Positions 9,445 through 18,307 are shown, numbered from the stretch's first letter. The stretch is 64,000 bases of DNA from Christiangramia portivictoriae DSM 23547 (GCF_000423045.1 NZ_AUHF01000001.1:620001-684000); one strand, 5' to 3'. Notes: generated by a model not told the origin, from the sequence alone. Numbers and translations: made by a program.

Positions 9445-10470
9445 ATGATGAATGAAAACCTGGATGCCAGCGGGGACAACTTTTCTCCTGAAGAATTTGA
9501 CATAGAAAGAGCGTTAAGGCCATTAAGCTTTAATGATTTTGCGGGGCAGGAACAGGTACTGGAGAATTTACAAATCTTCGTACAGGCTGCAAATATGCGT
9601 GGAGATGCCCTGGATCATACCCTTTTTCATGGCCCTCCCGGGTTGGGGAAAACCACCCTGGCGCATATACTTGCCAATGAACTTAACGTAGGGATTAAGA
9701 TCACTTCAGGTCCCGTCCTGGATAAACCCGGAGATCTTGCTGGTTTGCTTACCAATCTTGATGAACGCGACATTCTTTTTATAGATGAAATTCATAGGTT
9801 GAGTCCAATAGTGGAAGAATACCTGTATTCAGCCATGGAAGATTATCGTATCGATATCATGCTGGAAACCGGTCCTAATGCCAGAACGGTACAGATCAAT
9901 TTAAATCCATTTACCCTGATTGGTGCTACGACCCGCTCAGGCCTGCTCACGGCACCCATGCGTGCGCGATTTGGTATTTCCAGCAGGCTACAGTATTATT
10001 CAACAGAATTGTTGTCTGGGATCGTGGAAAGAAGTTCAGAAATTCTTCAGGTTCCAATTTCACAGGACGCCGCTATCGAGATCGCAGGCAGAAGCCGTGG
10101 TACGCCCAGAATTGCGAATGCTTTGCTAAGAAGAGTTAGGGATTTTGCACAGATCAAAGGGAATGGGAAAATCGATATCGAAATTGCGAAGTATAGCTTA
10201 AAGGCACTGAACGTAGATGCTCATGGATTGGATGAAATGGATAACAAGATCCTGGAAACCATTATCGATAAATTCAAAGGCGGTCCGGTAGGAATTACGA
10301 CACTGGCGACTGCAGTAAGTGAAAGCGCTGAGACCATCGAGGAGGTTTATGAACCATTCTTGATTCAGCAGGGATTTATATATCGCACGCCTCGAGGAAG
10401 AGAAGTGACCGAACATGCCTATCGCCATCTTGGAAGAACCAAGACTCCAGGCCAGAACGAATTGTTTTAA
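9445..10470 (+). CDS. ruvB: Holliday junction branch migration helicase RuvB
   Basis: AAA+ ATPase motor of the RuvABC Holliday junction resolvasome. 341 residues, the normal family length. Walker A is GPPGLGKTT near residue 63, Walker B/DEIH is FIDEIHRL near residue 110, and sensor GATTRSGLL and the C-terminal winged helix ([32 protein letters not shown]) are complete. The ATG follows the upstream stop codon immediately; two adjacent ATGs make the exact start uncertain by one codon. ruvA lies about 8 kb away on the same strand. The P450 gene begins 9 bp after the stop. Confidence 0.98.
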   Translation: MMNENLDASGDNFSPEEFDIERALRPLSFNDFAGQEQVLENLQIFVQAANMRGDALDHTLFHGPPGLGKTTLAHILANELNVGIKITSGPVLDKPGDLAGLLTNLDERDILFIDEIHRLSPIVEEYLYSAMEDYRIDIMLETGPNARTVQINLNPFTLIGATTRSGLLTAPMRARFGISSRLQYYSTELLSGIVERSSEILQVPISQDAAIEIAGRSRGTPRIANALLRRVRDFAQIKGNGKIDIEIAKYSLKALNVDAHGLDEMDNKILETIIDKFKGGPVGITTLATAVSESAETIEEVYEPFLIQQGFIYRTPRGREVTEHAYRHLGRTKTPGQNELF

Positions 10471-10479
10471 GAAGAAATC

Positions 10480-11814
10480 ATGCAGGAAAAAGAGCAGAGT
10501 ATACCTGAAGTATCACTGGTTAAATTTTTAAAACATTCCGCCAATATTTTAAAGAACCCGTTACCCTTTCATAAAAAGAACTTCGAGGAAAAAGGCGATA
10601 CTTTTCGATTGAAAATAGGTTTTAACAAGTCGGTCATATTTTCACGGGAGGCTGCCCTGGTTGAATATGTACTTCAGAAGAACCAGAAGAACTTTGTAAA
10701 GTCTGAGATACAAACTAAAGACCTGGTAAAGTATGTTGGAGAAGGTTTGCTTACTTCAGAAGGAGAACACTGGAAAAAACAGCGAAAATTGATCCAGCCG
10801 GCCTTCCACAAAAAACAGCTGGCCAATTTACTCGATTCTATTAAGGAAGCCATTTGTGCCGAATATGAGCATATAGAGACCGGGAAAGAGATCGATATTT
10901 TTCCCATCATGAACGATCTTGCCTTCCAGACGGTCGTAAAATCACTTTTTAGCAGCGCCGCTAATCAAACGGAGATCAACCGGCTCCAGTATATTACTGA
11001 AGCTACTCAGCAAATGCTGGTAAAAGAATTACGACAACCTTACCTGGGCTGGTGGTTTAGCCTTAGTGGTAAAATTGATAGTTATCTAAAACTTACCGAG
11101 GAAGCCAGAAGTATCTTGCGAACCATTGTCCACGAACGACAGGCTTCAGGAGATCGATATGACGATCTTCTGGATATGCTTCTGGACGCGAAGTATGATG
11201 ACGGTAATTTTATGGATGAAGAACAGCTCATCGATGAAATTTTGATCCTTTTTACCGCAGGACATGAAACCACCTCGAATTCACTCACATTTACTGCTCA
11301 GTTACTTGCATTTCACCCTGAGTGGCAGGAAAAGATTTATGAGGAGGTTTCCGCATTAAAGAAAGAAAGTGATGATCTTATGCATCTGGTGACCAATGCG
11401 CCGTTTACTCAAATGGTCCTGGAAGAATCCATGCGCATGTATCCACCGGCATATTTTATCGATCGGGTGAACATTGAAGAATTTGAATTTGACGGCAAGT
11501 ATTTTGAGCCGGGTTCCAATTTGCTGTTTTCGCTGCATGAGGTGCACAGGCACCCAGATTTATGGGAAGATCCAGATGATTTTAAGCCGGAAAGGTTTGC
11601 AGATGGCGGTAGACAATACAGCTCGCAATATTTCCCATTTGGTGCGGGTCCTCGTAAATGTATTGGTAATAATTTTGCGATGTTTGAAATGATCATAGCT
11701 GTGGCAGAAATGATGAACGATTACAAGTTACAGCCGGTCAACAATCAAATCGAGATCAAACCGCTGATTACTCTGAAGCCCGACCAAGCGATCCTTAAGT
11801 TTATGAAGCGATAA
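10480..11814 (+). CDS. Cytochrome P450
   Basis: Soluble 444-residue cytochrome P450 monooxygenase with no membrane anchor. The I-helix oxygen-binding motif AGHETTSNSL is at about residue 260, the ExxR motif is in EESMRMYPP near residue 314, and the heme-cysteine loop FGAGPRKCIGNNFA places the ligand near residue 393. The sequence resembles the fatty-acid-hydroxylase-like P450s common in Bacteroidota, but I cannot assign a CYP family or substrate. It starts 9 bp after ruvB and could ride on that transcript. Its stop codon directly abuts the stop of the convergent tetR gene. No redox-partner gene (ferredoxin or reductase) is adjacent. Confidence 0.93.
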   Translation: MQEKEQSIPEVSLVKFLKHSANILKNPLPFHKKNFEEKGDTFRLKIGFNKSVIFSREAALVEYVLQKNQKNFVKSEIQTKDLVKYVGEGLLTSEGEHWKKQRKLIQPAFHKKQLANLLDSIKEAICAEYEHIETGKEIDIFPIMNDLAFQTVVKSLFSSAANQTEINRLQYITEATQQMLVKELRQPYLGWWFSLSGKIDSYLKLTEEARSILRTIVHERQASGDRYDDLLDMLLDAKYDDGNFMDEEQLIDEILILFTAGHETTSNSLTFTAQLLAFHPEWQEKIYEEVSALKKESDDLMHLVTNAPFTQMVLEESMRMYPPAYFIDRVNIEEFEFDGKYFEPGSNLLFSLHEVHRHPDLWEDPDDFKPERFADGGRQYSSQYFPFGAGPRKCIGNNFAMFEMIIAVAEMMNDYKLQPVNNQIEIKPLITLKPDQAILKFMKR

Positions 11815-12405
11815 TCATTTCAAAATTGATTGCAGTAATTTCTCCATTCCCCAGTTTAATAGTTTCTTAGAAGCCTCATTATCTAAACCACATACATCTT
11901 TAGTGACTACGAAAGCTTCCACACCCATAAGTAAGGTCGCAATGTTGGCCAGGTTTTCTTTTTCCTGAGCGCTCATGTGCTCAGCTTTGTTCTCGAGCAA
12001 CATCATCAGGGATTTTTTACGGCGGGCACCACGCATTTTATCGCTATGTTCATTGTTAAGGATTACACTCATATATTTTCGAAAGCCAGATTCATTGTCT
12101 ATGGTTAGCTGGTTGTAATAGTCCTGTATACTAAAAATCGCATCTTCCAGGCCCTTCCCGGCAACTTCCTCATAAAGATCTTCTGAGCTTTTTGTGTTCA
12201 GGTCCAGAACGGCCTCTGCAGCCAGCACATCGATACTGGAATAATAGCGATAGATCGTTGCCCTGGAAATCTCTGCTTCTTTGGCTACATCCTCGAGGCT
12301 TAGATCTTTATTTCTTTCCAGTAATTTCTGTGTGCTTCTAAGAATTTTGTCCCGTGTTTTGAGTTTTTGTGTCTTTCTTCCTCTCTGTATGTATTGCCTG
12401 CTCAT
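11815..12405 (-). CDS. TetR/AcrR-family transcriptional regulator
   Basis: 196-residue one-domain-plus-ligand-domain repressor. The N-terminal helix-turn-helix is clear at about residues 38-60 (LSLEDVAKEAEISRATIYRYYSSIDVL), preceded by a basic arm (RGRKTQKLKTRDKILRS). The C-terminal two thirds is helical and not recognisable as to ligand. It is divergent from the cupin gene. The 70-bp intergenic space holds two near-identical 22-bp inverted repeats, one covering this gene's own start codon and putative -7 box, so autorepression is likely. The stop abuts that of the convergent P450. The ligand is unknown; lipid, phenolic or flavonoid-like signals are guesses from the neighbours. Confidence 0.92.
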   Translation of the reverse strand: MSRQYIQRGRKTQKLKTRDKILRSTQKLLERNKDLSLEDVAKEAEISRATIYRYYSSIDVLAAEAVLDLNTKSSEDLYEEVAGKGLEDAIFSIQDYYNQLTIDNESGFRKYMSVILNNEHSDKMRGARRKKSLMMLLENKAEHMSAQEKENLANIATLLMGVEAFVVTKDVCGLDNEASKKLLNWGMEKLLQSILK

Positions 12406-12423
12406 GAGACAAATATCTTATAA
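12402..12423. promoter_or_regulatory. Putative TetR operator 1 (inverted repeat over the tetR start)
   Basis: Imperfect inverted repeat with arms TCATGAGA and TCTTATAA separated by 6 bases. It covers the tetR start codon (minus strand) and its candidate -7 box (minus-strand GATATTTG, 12410-12417). It matches operator 2 at 17 of 22 positions with the same 8-6-8 layout. The role as regulator binding site is inferred. Confidence 0.6.
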
Positions 12424-12439
12424 AACTTTGATTATCCAA
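12410..12439 (-). promoter_or_regulatory. Putative tetR promoter
   Basis: Read on the minus strand: TTG (12439-12437), 19-base spacer, then GATATTTG (12417-12410), one mismatch from the Bacteroidota -7 consensus TAnnTTTG. Transcription from here would begin almost at the tetR ATG, implying a very short or absent leader. Confidence 0.45.
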
Positions 12440-12457
12440 AATTGAATTATATATTTA
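12428..12457 (+). promoter_or_regulatory. Putative promoter of the cupin-lipoprotein unit
   Basis: TTG (12428-12430), 19-base spacer and TATATTTA (12450-12457), one mismatch from the Bacteroidota consensus TTG-N17-23-TAnnTTTG. The downstream end of the -7 box overlaps operator 2. The expected leader to the ATG at 12478 is about 15 bases. Confidence 0.5.
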
Positions 12458-12476
12458 CGAGACTAAAATCTCATAA
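12455..12476. promoter_or_regulatory. Putative TetR operator 2 (inverted repeat at the cupin promoter)
   Basis: Inverted repeat with arms TTACGAGA and TCTCATAA separated by 6 bases; the arms match at 7 of 8 positions. It spans the expected transcription start of the cupin gene, a position suited to repression, and is almost the same sequence as the repeat over the tetR start. Confidence 0.6.
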
Positions 12477-12477
12477 G

Positions 12478-12915
12478 ATGTGTAAAAAACTAGAAACATG
12501 GGTGTTAGGTCACAAGGTTTCGGTCCAGAATCTTTCCGGGGACTACGATCTTACTATTGGCGAATCTCTTAGCCAGGTTCCAGGACCACCACCACATTAC
12601 CACGAAAATCTTCACGAATCTTTTTATATCGTGACTGGAGAAATGGATTTCATCATCAATGGCGAACAGAGAAAAGTAAAAGCGGGGGAGTCCATAGATA
12701 TTCCCCCTAAAACGCTGCATACGTTTGTGAATTCTCAAGATGCAGATTGCCAGTGGGTCAATATACACAGCCCTAAAAGATTCGGGGAATTCTTTCATAA
12801 TTATGGAATTCCTGCCAGCGAAGAAAATGCGATGCAGAAGTCGGTTTCGCCAGAAATCATTCAGCAGGTCTTAGAAACTGCAGGCGATTATGATATGATC
12901 ATCAAAATGGAGTAG
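12478..12915 (+). CDS. Cupin-domain protein
   Basis: Single-domain cupin of 145 residues from ATG 12478. A TTG further upstream is open in frame, but it would place the promoter and operator inside the gene, so I reject it. The metal-binding cupin motif 1 is visible as PPPHYHENLHESFYIVTGEMDF (two or three histidines and a glutamate) and motif 2 as GESIDIPPKTLHTFVN. It resembles small quercetin-dioxygenase-like or isomerase-like cupins, so a metal site is likely, but the substrate cannot be named. It is 20 bp upstream of a lipoprotein gene, probably co-transcribed, and under control of the divergent TetR regulator by the twin inverted repeats. Confidence 0.85.
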   Translation: MCKKLETWVLGHKVSVQNLSGDYDLTIGESLSQVPGPPPHYHENLHESFYIVTGEMDFIINGEQRKVKAGESIDIPPKTLHTFVNSQDADCQWVNIHSPKRFGEFFHNYGIPASEENAMQKSVSPEIIQQVLETAGDYDMIIKME

Positions 12916-12935
12916 TAACCAATAAATCAAAACAT

Positions 12936-13478
12936 ATGAAAACGACATTATTAGGGAAAATTTACCTGCTCGGGATCGTGTTTACCGGGATGCTTATTAG
13001 CTCCTGTAGTTCAGATTCCCTGGAAGAAGAGACCCTCAGCAGCTATGATTTTAAGCTTGAGAAGGCAGAGACGCTGGAGGATCAGCTGGAAATGCTTACC
13101 AAAGCAATGCGAAGATTCCACAATTTTGATGTGGCTGTTGACCAGGGCTATGTACAGGTGAGTCCGCTAGTAACCGGTATGGGTTATCATTATGCCAAAC
13201 CAGAGTATGTAGACGCGAAATTCGATTTGCTTAAACCTGAGATCCTGGTGTACCATCCAGATGAAAACGGGGAAATGCAATTTGTAGCTGCAGAATATTT
13301 GATACCAATCCCAGGTTGTGAGCCGGATGCCGATCTTCCCCAGCCAAATGAAGGTTTTATAGGGAACAATGATTACTGGAAAATAAATTGCGATGCCGGT
13401 GGATGGACGCTACACGCCTGGGTGGGACTCGAAAACCCAGATGGAGTTTTCGCTCCATTTAATCCCAGACTTCAATGA
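12936..13478 (+). CDS. Conserved lipoprotein of unknown function
   Basis: 180-residue predicted lipoprotein; the signal peptide ends in LISSC with the lipidated cysteine at residue 24. The mature part contains an N-terminal helical stretch (SYDFKLEKAETLEDQLEMLTKAMRRF style), then DQGYVQVSPLVTGMGYHY, PEILVYHPDENGEMQFVAAEYL, and a C-terminal GGWTLHAWVGLENPDGVFAPFNP block. I remember similar MGxHY...WxLHxWxxxxNPxGxFAPFNP proteins in many unrelated bacteria, all without known function. Two cysteines in the second half could form a disulfide or bind metal. Its only contextual clue is the cupin gene and TetR regulator upstream. Function not assigned. Confidence 0.8.
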   Translation: MKTTLLGKIYLLGIVFTGMLISSCSSDSLEEETLSSYDFKLEKAETLEDQLEMLTKAMRRFHNFDVAVDQGYVQVSPLVTGMGYHYAKPEYVDAKFDLLKPEILVYHPDENGEMQFVAAEYLIPIPGCEPDADLPQPNEGFIGNNDYWKINCDAGGWTLHAWVGLENPDGVFAPFNPRLQ

Positions 13479-13522
13479 TCTCAGCCAATTAATTTTTACA
13501 TTAGCTGCTCTAAAGTCATTCT

Positions 13523-14452
13523 TTGAATCCTTCAGCAGCAAAATATTCACAACTAATTAAAGCCGAAGCAAAACGCCTCGGCTTTTTGTCATGCGGAATT
13601 TCAAAAGCTGAATTTCTGGAAGAGGAAGCACCAAGACTTGAAAAATGGCTTCAGAATAACATGCACGGAGAAATGCGCTATATGGAAAATTATTTCGATA
13701 AGCGTCTGGATCCTACCTTGCTGGTTCCGGGTTCTAAAAGTGTCATTTCGTTGTTGCTGAACTATTATCCTTCAGAAACTCAAAATTCAGAATCTTATAA
13801 GATCAGTAAATACGCTTATGGTAGAGATTATCATTTTGTGATCAAAAATAAATTGAAGCAAATGATTACCACGCTACAGGACGAAATCGGCGATTTTCAC
13901 GGTCGAGCTTTCGTGGATTCGGCACCGGTACTGGACAAAGCCTGGGCAGCAAAAAGCGGACTCGGTTGGATTGGAAAACATTCCAATCTGCTATCAAAAA
14001 AAACCGGCTCTTTTTATTTTATTGCTGAATTGATCGTCGATCTTGATCTGGAATACGATACTCCGGTGACCGATCACTGCGGAAGCTGTACCGCCTGTAT
14101 AGATGCCTGTCCTACAGAAGCGATCGTGGAACCTTATAAGGTAGATGGTAGTAAATGCATTTCCTATTTTACTATTGAACTGAAGGATGAGCTTCCACAG
14201 AGTATGAAGAACAATTTTGATGACTGGATGTTTGGCTGCGATGTCTGCCAGGATGTATGCCCGTGGAATCGATTTTCCAAACCTCACCAGGAGCCGCTAT
14301 TCAATCCTCATCCTGGACTTCTGGAGAACTCAAAAAAAGACTGGGAGGAGATTACCAGGGAAACTTTCAATGAGATTTTTAGAAAATCTGCCGTAAAACG
14401 GACTAAATATGAAGGTTTAAAACGAAATATAGAGTTTTTAATGCCCGACTAA
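13523..14452 (+). CDS. queG: Epoxyqueuosine reductase QueG
   Basis: Cobalamin-dependent iron-sulfur enzyme that makes the last step of queuosine in tRNA (epoxyqueuosine to queuosine). 309 residues, typical length. The two 4Fe-4S clusters are seen as [12 protein letters not shown] and [10 protein letters not shown], and the N-terminal DUF1730-like half has [14 protein letters not shown] and [28 protein letters not shown]. An in-frame stop at 13511 and no ATG before the conserved region force a TTG start at 13523. A terminator-like hairpin lies within the first 60 bases of the gene. The stop codon overlaps that of the convergent gene by four bases (CTAA). Confidence 0.96.
   Translation: MNPSAAKYSQLIKAEAKRLGFLSCGISKAEFLEEEAPRLEKWLQNNMHGEMRYMENYFDKRLDPTLLVPGSKSVISLLLNYYPSETQNSESYKISKYAYGRDYHFVIKNKLKQMITTLQDEIGDFHGRAFVDSAPVLDKAWAAKSGLGWIGKHSNLLSKKTGSFYFIAELIVDLDLEYDTPVTDHCGSCTACIDACPTEAIVEPYKVDGSKCISYFTIELKDELPQSMKNNFDDWMFGCDVCQDVCPWNRFSKPHQEPLFNPHPGLLENSKKDWEEITRETFNEIFRKSAVKRTKYEGLKRNIEFLMPD
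13560..13588 (+). terminator. Terminator-like hairpin inside the 5' end of queG
   Basis: Perfect 7-bp stem AAGCCGA/TCGGCTT with an 11-base loop, then TTTG. It lies at codons 13-22 of queG and is the only terminator-like structure downstream of the cupin-lipoprotein unit. The T run is short, so it may be weak or may be coincidence. Confidence 0.35.
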
Positions 14453-15222
14453 CTGGAGAAATCATACGAAATGATCACTTTCTCATTCTCTCCCTTCTTA
14501 TTTTTCGCTGGCTCCTTGATCACGATCTTATCTACTTCGGCTTTTACAATATTCTGAAGTTTACGATCAGGATGAATTACCATTTTCCTGGAGATCTCTC
14601 CATTCGCTGCGACGATCAATGAAATTTTCAGCAGGTCAATTTGCTTGTCTGTATAATTCATTTGTCTGAGCTTCATTCCAAGATCATACTTATAACGATC
14701 AACTATATTTCTAATTCCCGTCTCGTAACCTTGAAACTCAGGAGGCGTTGCAACCTCCTTTACATCACTAATGTTCGCGAAATCACCTTCTCCTGAAATC
14801 CTGGCGCTATCATTCCCAATTTCAAGGCTTCTAAATTTAAACGGCAGGGTATAAGTGATCGCTACGGGTTGGTCGTTTAACATTGCCGGCTCGGCGATCG
14901 TCAATTCTTTAATTGCGTCTTCGGCTACCCTTGCAATTGTCGCAAATTTAGATCGTGATCGTACATTGATGACTTCCCCTTTTTCGCTTACCGTAAACTG
15001 TATGTACGCCTTTCCAGATTCTTTCGATTTGATGATATCTGCGATATTCACATTACTATTCATAAACTGACTAATAGAAATACTGAAGCATTCTTCGGAA
15101 GGGTCTCCTTCACAAAAACCCTTTATTATTGGAGGACTATCTACCTCGTTTATAGATAAGTTTTGCGCAACCGTATATACAGGCATCAGGAATACTGCTA
15201 GAATGAGACTTTTGATCATCAA
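14449..15222 (-). CDS. Exported protein with two TonB-C-like domains
   Basis: 257-residue exported protein with a signal peptide ending near residue 19 (MPVYTVAQ). Two successive segments resemble the TonB C-terminal fold. The first, about residues 45-130, has [20 protein letters not shown] followed by [12 protein letters not shown]; the second, about 155-257, has [19 protein letters not shown] and ends in KVIISYDF. Unlike true TonB proteins it has no N-terminal membrane anchor kept in the inner membrane and no proline-rich spacer, so it is probably a soluble periplasmic relative. Partner and function unknown. Its stop overlaps the queG stop by four bases. Confidence 0.72.
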   Translation of the reverse strand: MMIKSLILAVFLMPVYTVAQNLSINEVDSPPIIKGFCEGDPSEECFSISISQFMNSNVNIADIIKSKESGKAYIQFTVSEKGEVINVRSRSKFATIARVAEDAIKELTIAEPAMLNDQPVAITYTLPFKFRSLEIGNDSARISGEGDFANISDVKEVATPPEFQGYETGIRNIVDRYKYDLGMKLRQMNYTDKQIDLLKISLIVAANGEISRKMVIHPDRKLQNIVKAEVDKIVIKEPAKNKKGENEKVIISYDFSS

Positions 15223-15341
15223 TTTAATTTAGGTTTCCAAAGTATAAATTATCTTAGAGACACCGTCGAAGCTTTTGTTCTTTTTATTTCTCTAAGGACA
15301 GCAGCCTTCTTAACTTTGCTGATTAGCGCAAACTTAAAATT

Positions 15342-17636
15342 ATGAGTAACACTTCCAGAAAAAGAAGAGAGGCACTGGTTTACCACGCTAAACCGAAGCC
15401 CGGGAAAATTGAAGTTGTACCAACCAAGAAATATGCCACCCAAAGAGATCTGTCTCTGGCTTATTCTCCAGGTGTAGCTGAGCCATGTCTAGAGATCGAA
15501 AAAGATAGGGAGAATGTTTACAAATATACTACTAAAGGAAACCTGGTTGCAGTGATTTCCAATGGTACTGCCGTTCTGGGTCTTGGGGATATAGGTCCCG
15601 AAGCATCCAAACCGGTAATGGAGGGAAAAGGCCTGTTGTTCAAGATCTTTGCAGATATTGATGTTTTTGATATTGAAGTAGATACCAAAGACGTAGATAA
15701 ATTCATAGAAACGGTAAAAAATATTGCGCCTACTTTCGGCGGAATCAACCTGGAAGATATCAAAGCTCCTGAAGCATTTGAAATTGAACAACGTTTAAAA
15801 GCAGAGCTGGACATCCCGGTAATGCATGATGACCAGCATGGGACTGCGATCATTTCAGCAGCAGCACTGCTGAATGCCCTGGAACTGGCTAAAAAGAAGA
15901 TTGGTAAAGTCAAGATCGTAATAAGCGGCGCTGGAGCGGCTGCCGTTTCCTGTACGAAACTCTACAAAGCTTTTGGGGCCAAGGCTGAAAATATCGTTAT
16001 GCTGGACAGCAAAGGCGTCATTAGAAAGGATAGACCTAATCTTTCCGAAGAAAAAGCAGAGTTTGCAACCGCGCGTAAGATCGATACTTTGGAGGAAGCG
16101 ATGAAAGACGCCGATGTCTTCGTGGGTCTTTCAATCGCAAATATCGTTAGCCCGGCAATGTTAATGAGCATGGCCAAGAGACCTATCGTTTTTGCCATGG
16201 CCAACCCAAACCCGGAAATAGATTATAACCTGGCCATGGATACGAGAAAGGATATCATCATGGCGACTGGTAGAAGTGATCACCCAAACCAGGTGAACAA
16301 TGTTCTTGGTTTTCCATTCATCTTCCGTGGTGCACTGGATGTAAGAGCTACCAAGATCAATGAAGAAATGAAAAAAGCTGCGGTAAAGGCACTGGCAGAA
16401 CTTGCCAAGGAAGCGGTGCCGGAACAGGTAAATATCGCATATGGTGAAACCAGGCTTAATTTTGGGGCAGATTATATCATTCCGAAGCCATTCGACCCAA
16501 GATTGATCGCTAAAGTTCCACCTGCAGTGGCCAAAGCTGCCATGGAGAGTGGTGTCGCCCGGGAAGGGATCGATGACTGGCAACGTTATGAAGAAGAGTT
16601 GCTGGAAAGAATGGGTAATGAAAACAAGATTACTCGCCTTTTACAAAATCGAGCCAAGACAAATCCTAAGCGAATCGTTTTTGCTGAAGCAGATCATCTT
16701 GATGTTCTTAAAGCAGCACAAATCGTACATGACGAAGGGATTGGTTTTCCTATTCTTTTAGGTCGCCGTGAAGTGATCAGGGAATTAATGGCAGAAATCG
16801 ATTTTCAGGAGGAAGACGTGGTCATCATCGATCCAAAATCTGATGAGGAAGAGATGCATCGTAAAAACTATGCTTACAAATACTGGACGACCAGGCATAG
16901 AAGTGGCGTCACTAAATATGATGCAGAAAAATTACTGAGAGAACGTAACTATTTTGCCGCGATGATGGTGAATGAAGGCGATGCTGATGCATTGCTTTCA
17001 GGATATTCCAGGGCATATCCAACAGTGGTCAAACCTATGCTGGAACTTATTGGACTGGCCGATGGTGTCTCCAGGGTAGCCGCGACGAATGTAATGAATA
17101 CTTCCAGAGGTCCGTTATTTATTAGTGATACCTCTATCAATATCGATCCATCTGCGAAAGATCTGGCCAAGATCGCGCAAATGACGGCTCGTACGGTACA
17201 ATTGTTCGGGATGGAACCTGTGATCGCTATGGTTTCTTATGCCAATTTCGGTTCTTCAAAAGATCCAAGGGCTAAAAAAGTTAAAGACGCGGTGTCTTAT
17301 TTACATAGAACTCATCCAGATCTTAGTGTAGACGGTGAATTACAGGCAGATTTTGCGCTTAACAGGGAGATGCTTCAGAATAAATTCCCGTTTTCCAAAC
17401 TTGCCGGTAAAAAGGTGAACACCCTCATCTATCCAGACCTGGACTCGGCAAACAGCACTTATAAACTCATCAAGGAACTGAACAATGTGGATTCAATTGG
17501 GCCAATCATGATGGGAATGAGAAAACCTGTTCACATTCTTCAGCTTGGAGCAAGCGTGGAGGAAATGGTGAATATGGCAGCAGTTGCGGTCATAGATGCA
17601 CAGGAAAAGGAAAAAAGGGCGAAGAAAAAAGCTTAA
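15342..17636 (+). CDS. maeB: NADP-dependent malic enzyme with phosphotransacetylase-like domain
   Basis: Large two-domain malic enzyme, 764 residues, converting malate to pyruvate and CO2 with NADP reduction. The N-terminal malic domain (about 1-425) contains YSPGVAEPC, the NAD-binding loop VISGAGAAAVSC and the MHDDQHGTAI metal-site segment. The C-terminal part (about 430-764) is a phosphate acetyl/butyryltransferase domain (AEADHLDVLKAA..., DADALLSGYSRAYPTVVKP...), which in this enzyme class is regulatory rather than catalytic. Same gene order maeB-ruvA-sprA is familiar from other flavobacteria. The ATG is 24 bases after a TAACTTTG box (15311-15318), a possible -7 element without a clear -33. 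Confidence 0.96.
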   Translation: MSNTSRKRREALVYHAKPKPGKIEVVPTKKYATQRDLSLAYSPGVAEPCLEIEKDRENVYKYTTKGNLVAVISNGTAVLGLGDIGPEASKPVMEGKGLLFKIFADIDVFDIEVDTKDVDKFIETVKNIAPTFGGINLEDIKAPEAFEIEQRLKAELDIPVMHDDQHGTAIISAAALLNALELAKKKIGKVKIVISGAGAAAVSCTKLYKAFGAKAENIVMLDSKGVIRKDRPNLSEEKAEFATARKIDTLEEAMKDADVFVGLSIANIVSPAMLMSMAKRPIVFAMANPNPEIDYNLAMDTRKDIIMATGRSDHPNQVNNVLGFPFIFRGALDVRATKINEEMKKAAVKALAELAKEAVPEQVNIAYGETRLNFGADYIIPKPFDPRLIAKVPPAVAKAAMESGVAREGIDDWQRYEEELLERMGNENKITRLLQNRAKTNPKRIVFAEADHLDVLKAAQIVHDEGIGFPILLGRREVIRELMAEIDFQEEDVVIIDPKSDEEEMHRKNYAYKYWTTRHRSGVTKYDAEKLLRERNYFAAMMVNEGDADALLSGYSRAYPTVVKPMLELIGLADGVSRVAATNVMNTSRGPLFISDTSINIDPSAKDLAKIAQMTARTVQLFGMEPVIAMVSYANFGSSKDPRAKKVKDAVSYLHRTHPDLSVDGELQADFALNREMLQNKFPFSKLAGKKVNTLIYPDLDSANSTYKLIKELNNVDSIGPIMMGMRKPVHILQLGASVEEMVNMAAVAVIDAQEKEKRAKKKA

Positions 17637-17650
17637 TATTGCATTGAAGT

Positions 17651-17685
17651 AAAGGGCGGAAGGATGATTTCCGCCTTTGCTTTAT
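17651..17685 (+). terminator. Probable terminator after maeB
   Basis: A stem of AAAGGGCGGAA with TTCCGCCTTT (one bulged G) and a 7-base loop, followed by a T-rich stretch. It lies 15 bp after the maeB stop and just before a TACATTTG box (17691-17698) that may be the -7 element of ruvA. Confidence 0.6.
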
Positions 17686-17720
17686 TTTACTACATTTGGA
17701 ACTCAACACAACTTTCTTTC

Positions 17721-18302
17721 ATGATTCATCACCTAAAGGGTCAGTTAATAGAAAAAAATCCCACGTATGTGGTTATTGATTGTAATGGCGTAGGCTATAC
17801 CGTAAATATTTCCCTTCATACTTTTTCACTCATTCCTGAATCTGAAGCGATTAGCCTTTATACCTATTTACAGGTAAAAGAAGACTCGCATACTTTGTAT
17901 GGATTTAAAGAAAAATCTGAAAGAGAGATCTTTAAATTGCTTATTTCCGTATCTGGTGTAGGCACGAGCACAGCCAGGGTCATGTTGTCCTCGTTACAGC
18001 CAAAAGAAGTGATCAATGCGATCGCGACCGGCGATGTCCTTACCATACAGAGTGTGAAAGGAATAGGAGCCAAGACGGCTCAAAGAGTTATTCTTGACCT
18101 CAAGGACAAAGTGCTTAAGGTAATGGGCGACGACGAAGTTTTAATGACTCCGAACAATACTAACAAGGAAGAAGCGTTATCAGCTTTAGAGATCTTGGGT
18201 TACAATAGACGCCAGGCTGGCAAGGTTGTAGAAAAGATTCTGAAGGATGAACCTGAATCCACCGTAGAATCTATTATAAAAATGGCTCTTAAAAAGCTGT
18301 AA
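17721..18302 (+). CDS. ruvA: Holliday junction branch migration protein RuvA
   Basis: Holliday-junction-binding tetramer subunit that recruits RuvB. 193 residues from ATG 17721 (MIHHLKGQLIEKNPTYVV), which matches the normal RuvA N-terminus; an in-frame upstream extension to 17664 would add unrelated residues and is rejected. The OB-fold domain is followed by two helix-hairpin-helix motifs (LISVSGVGTSTARVMLSSL and IQSVKGIGAKTAQRVILDL) and a C-terminal UBA-like domain (EEALSALEILGYNRRQAGKVVEKI). It lies 5 bp ahead of sprA, likely one transcript. Confidence 0.97.
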   Translation: MIHHLKGQLIEKNPTYVVIDCNGVGYTVNISLHTFSLIPESEAISLYTYLQVKEDSHTLYGFKEKSEREIFKLLISVSGVGTSTARVMLSSLQPKEVINAIATGDVLTIQSVKGIGAKTAQRVILDLKDKVLKVMGDDEVLMTPNNTNKEEALSALEILGYNRRQAGKVVEKILKDEPESTVESIIKMALKKL

Positions 18303-18307
18303 TTAAA

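Noticed and set aside
12442-12477. An upstream TTG start for the cupin gene
   Set aside because: It would put the promoter -7 box and the operator inside the coding region, and the ATG at 12478 gives a normal small cupin.
15518-15913. A 131-residue minus-strand reading frame
   Set aside because: Antisense to the malic enzyme catalytic domain, low-complexity Ser/Ile composition.
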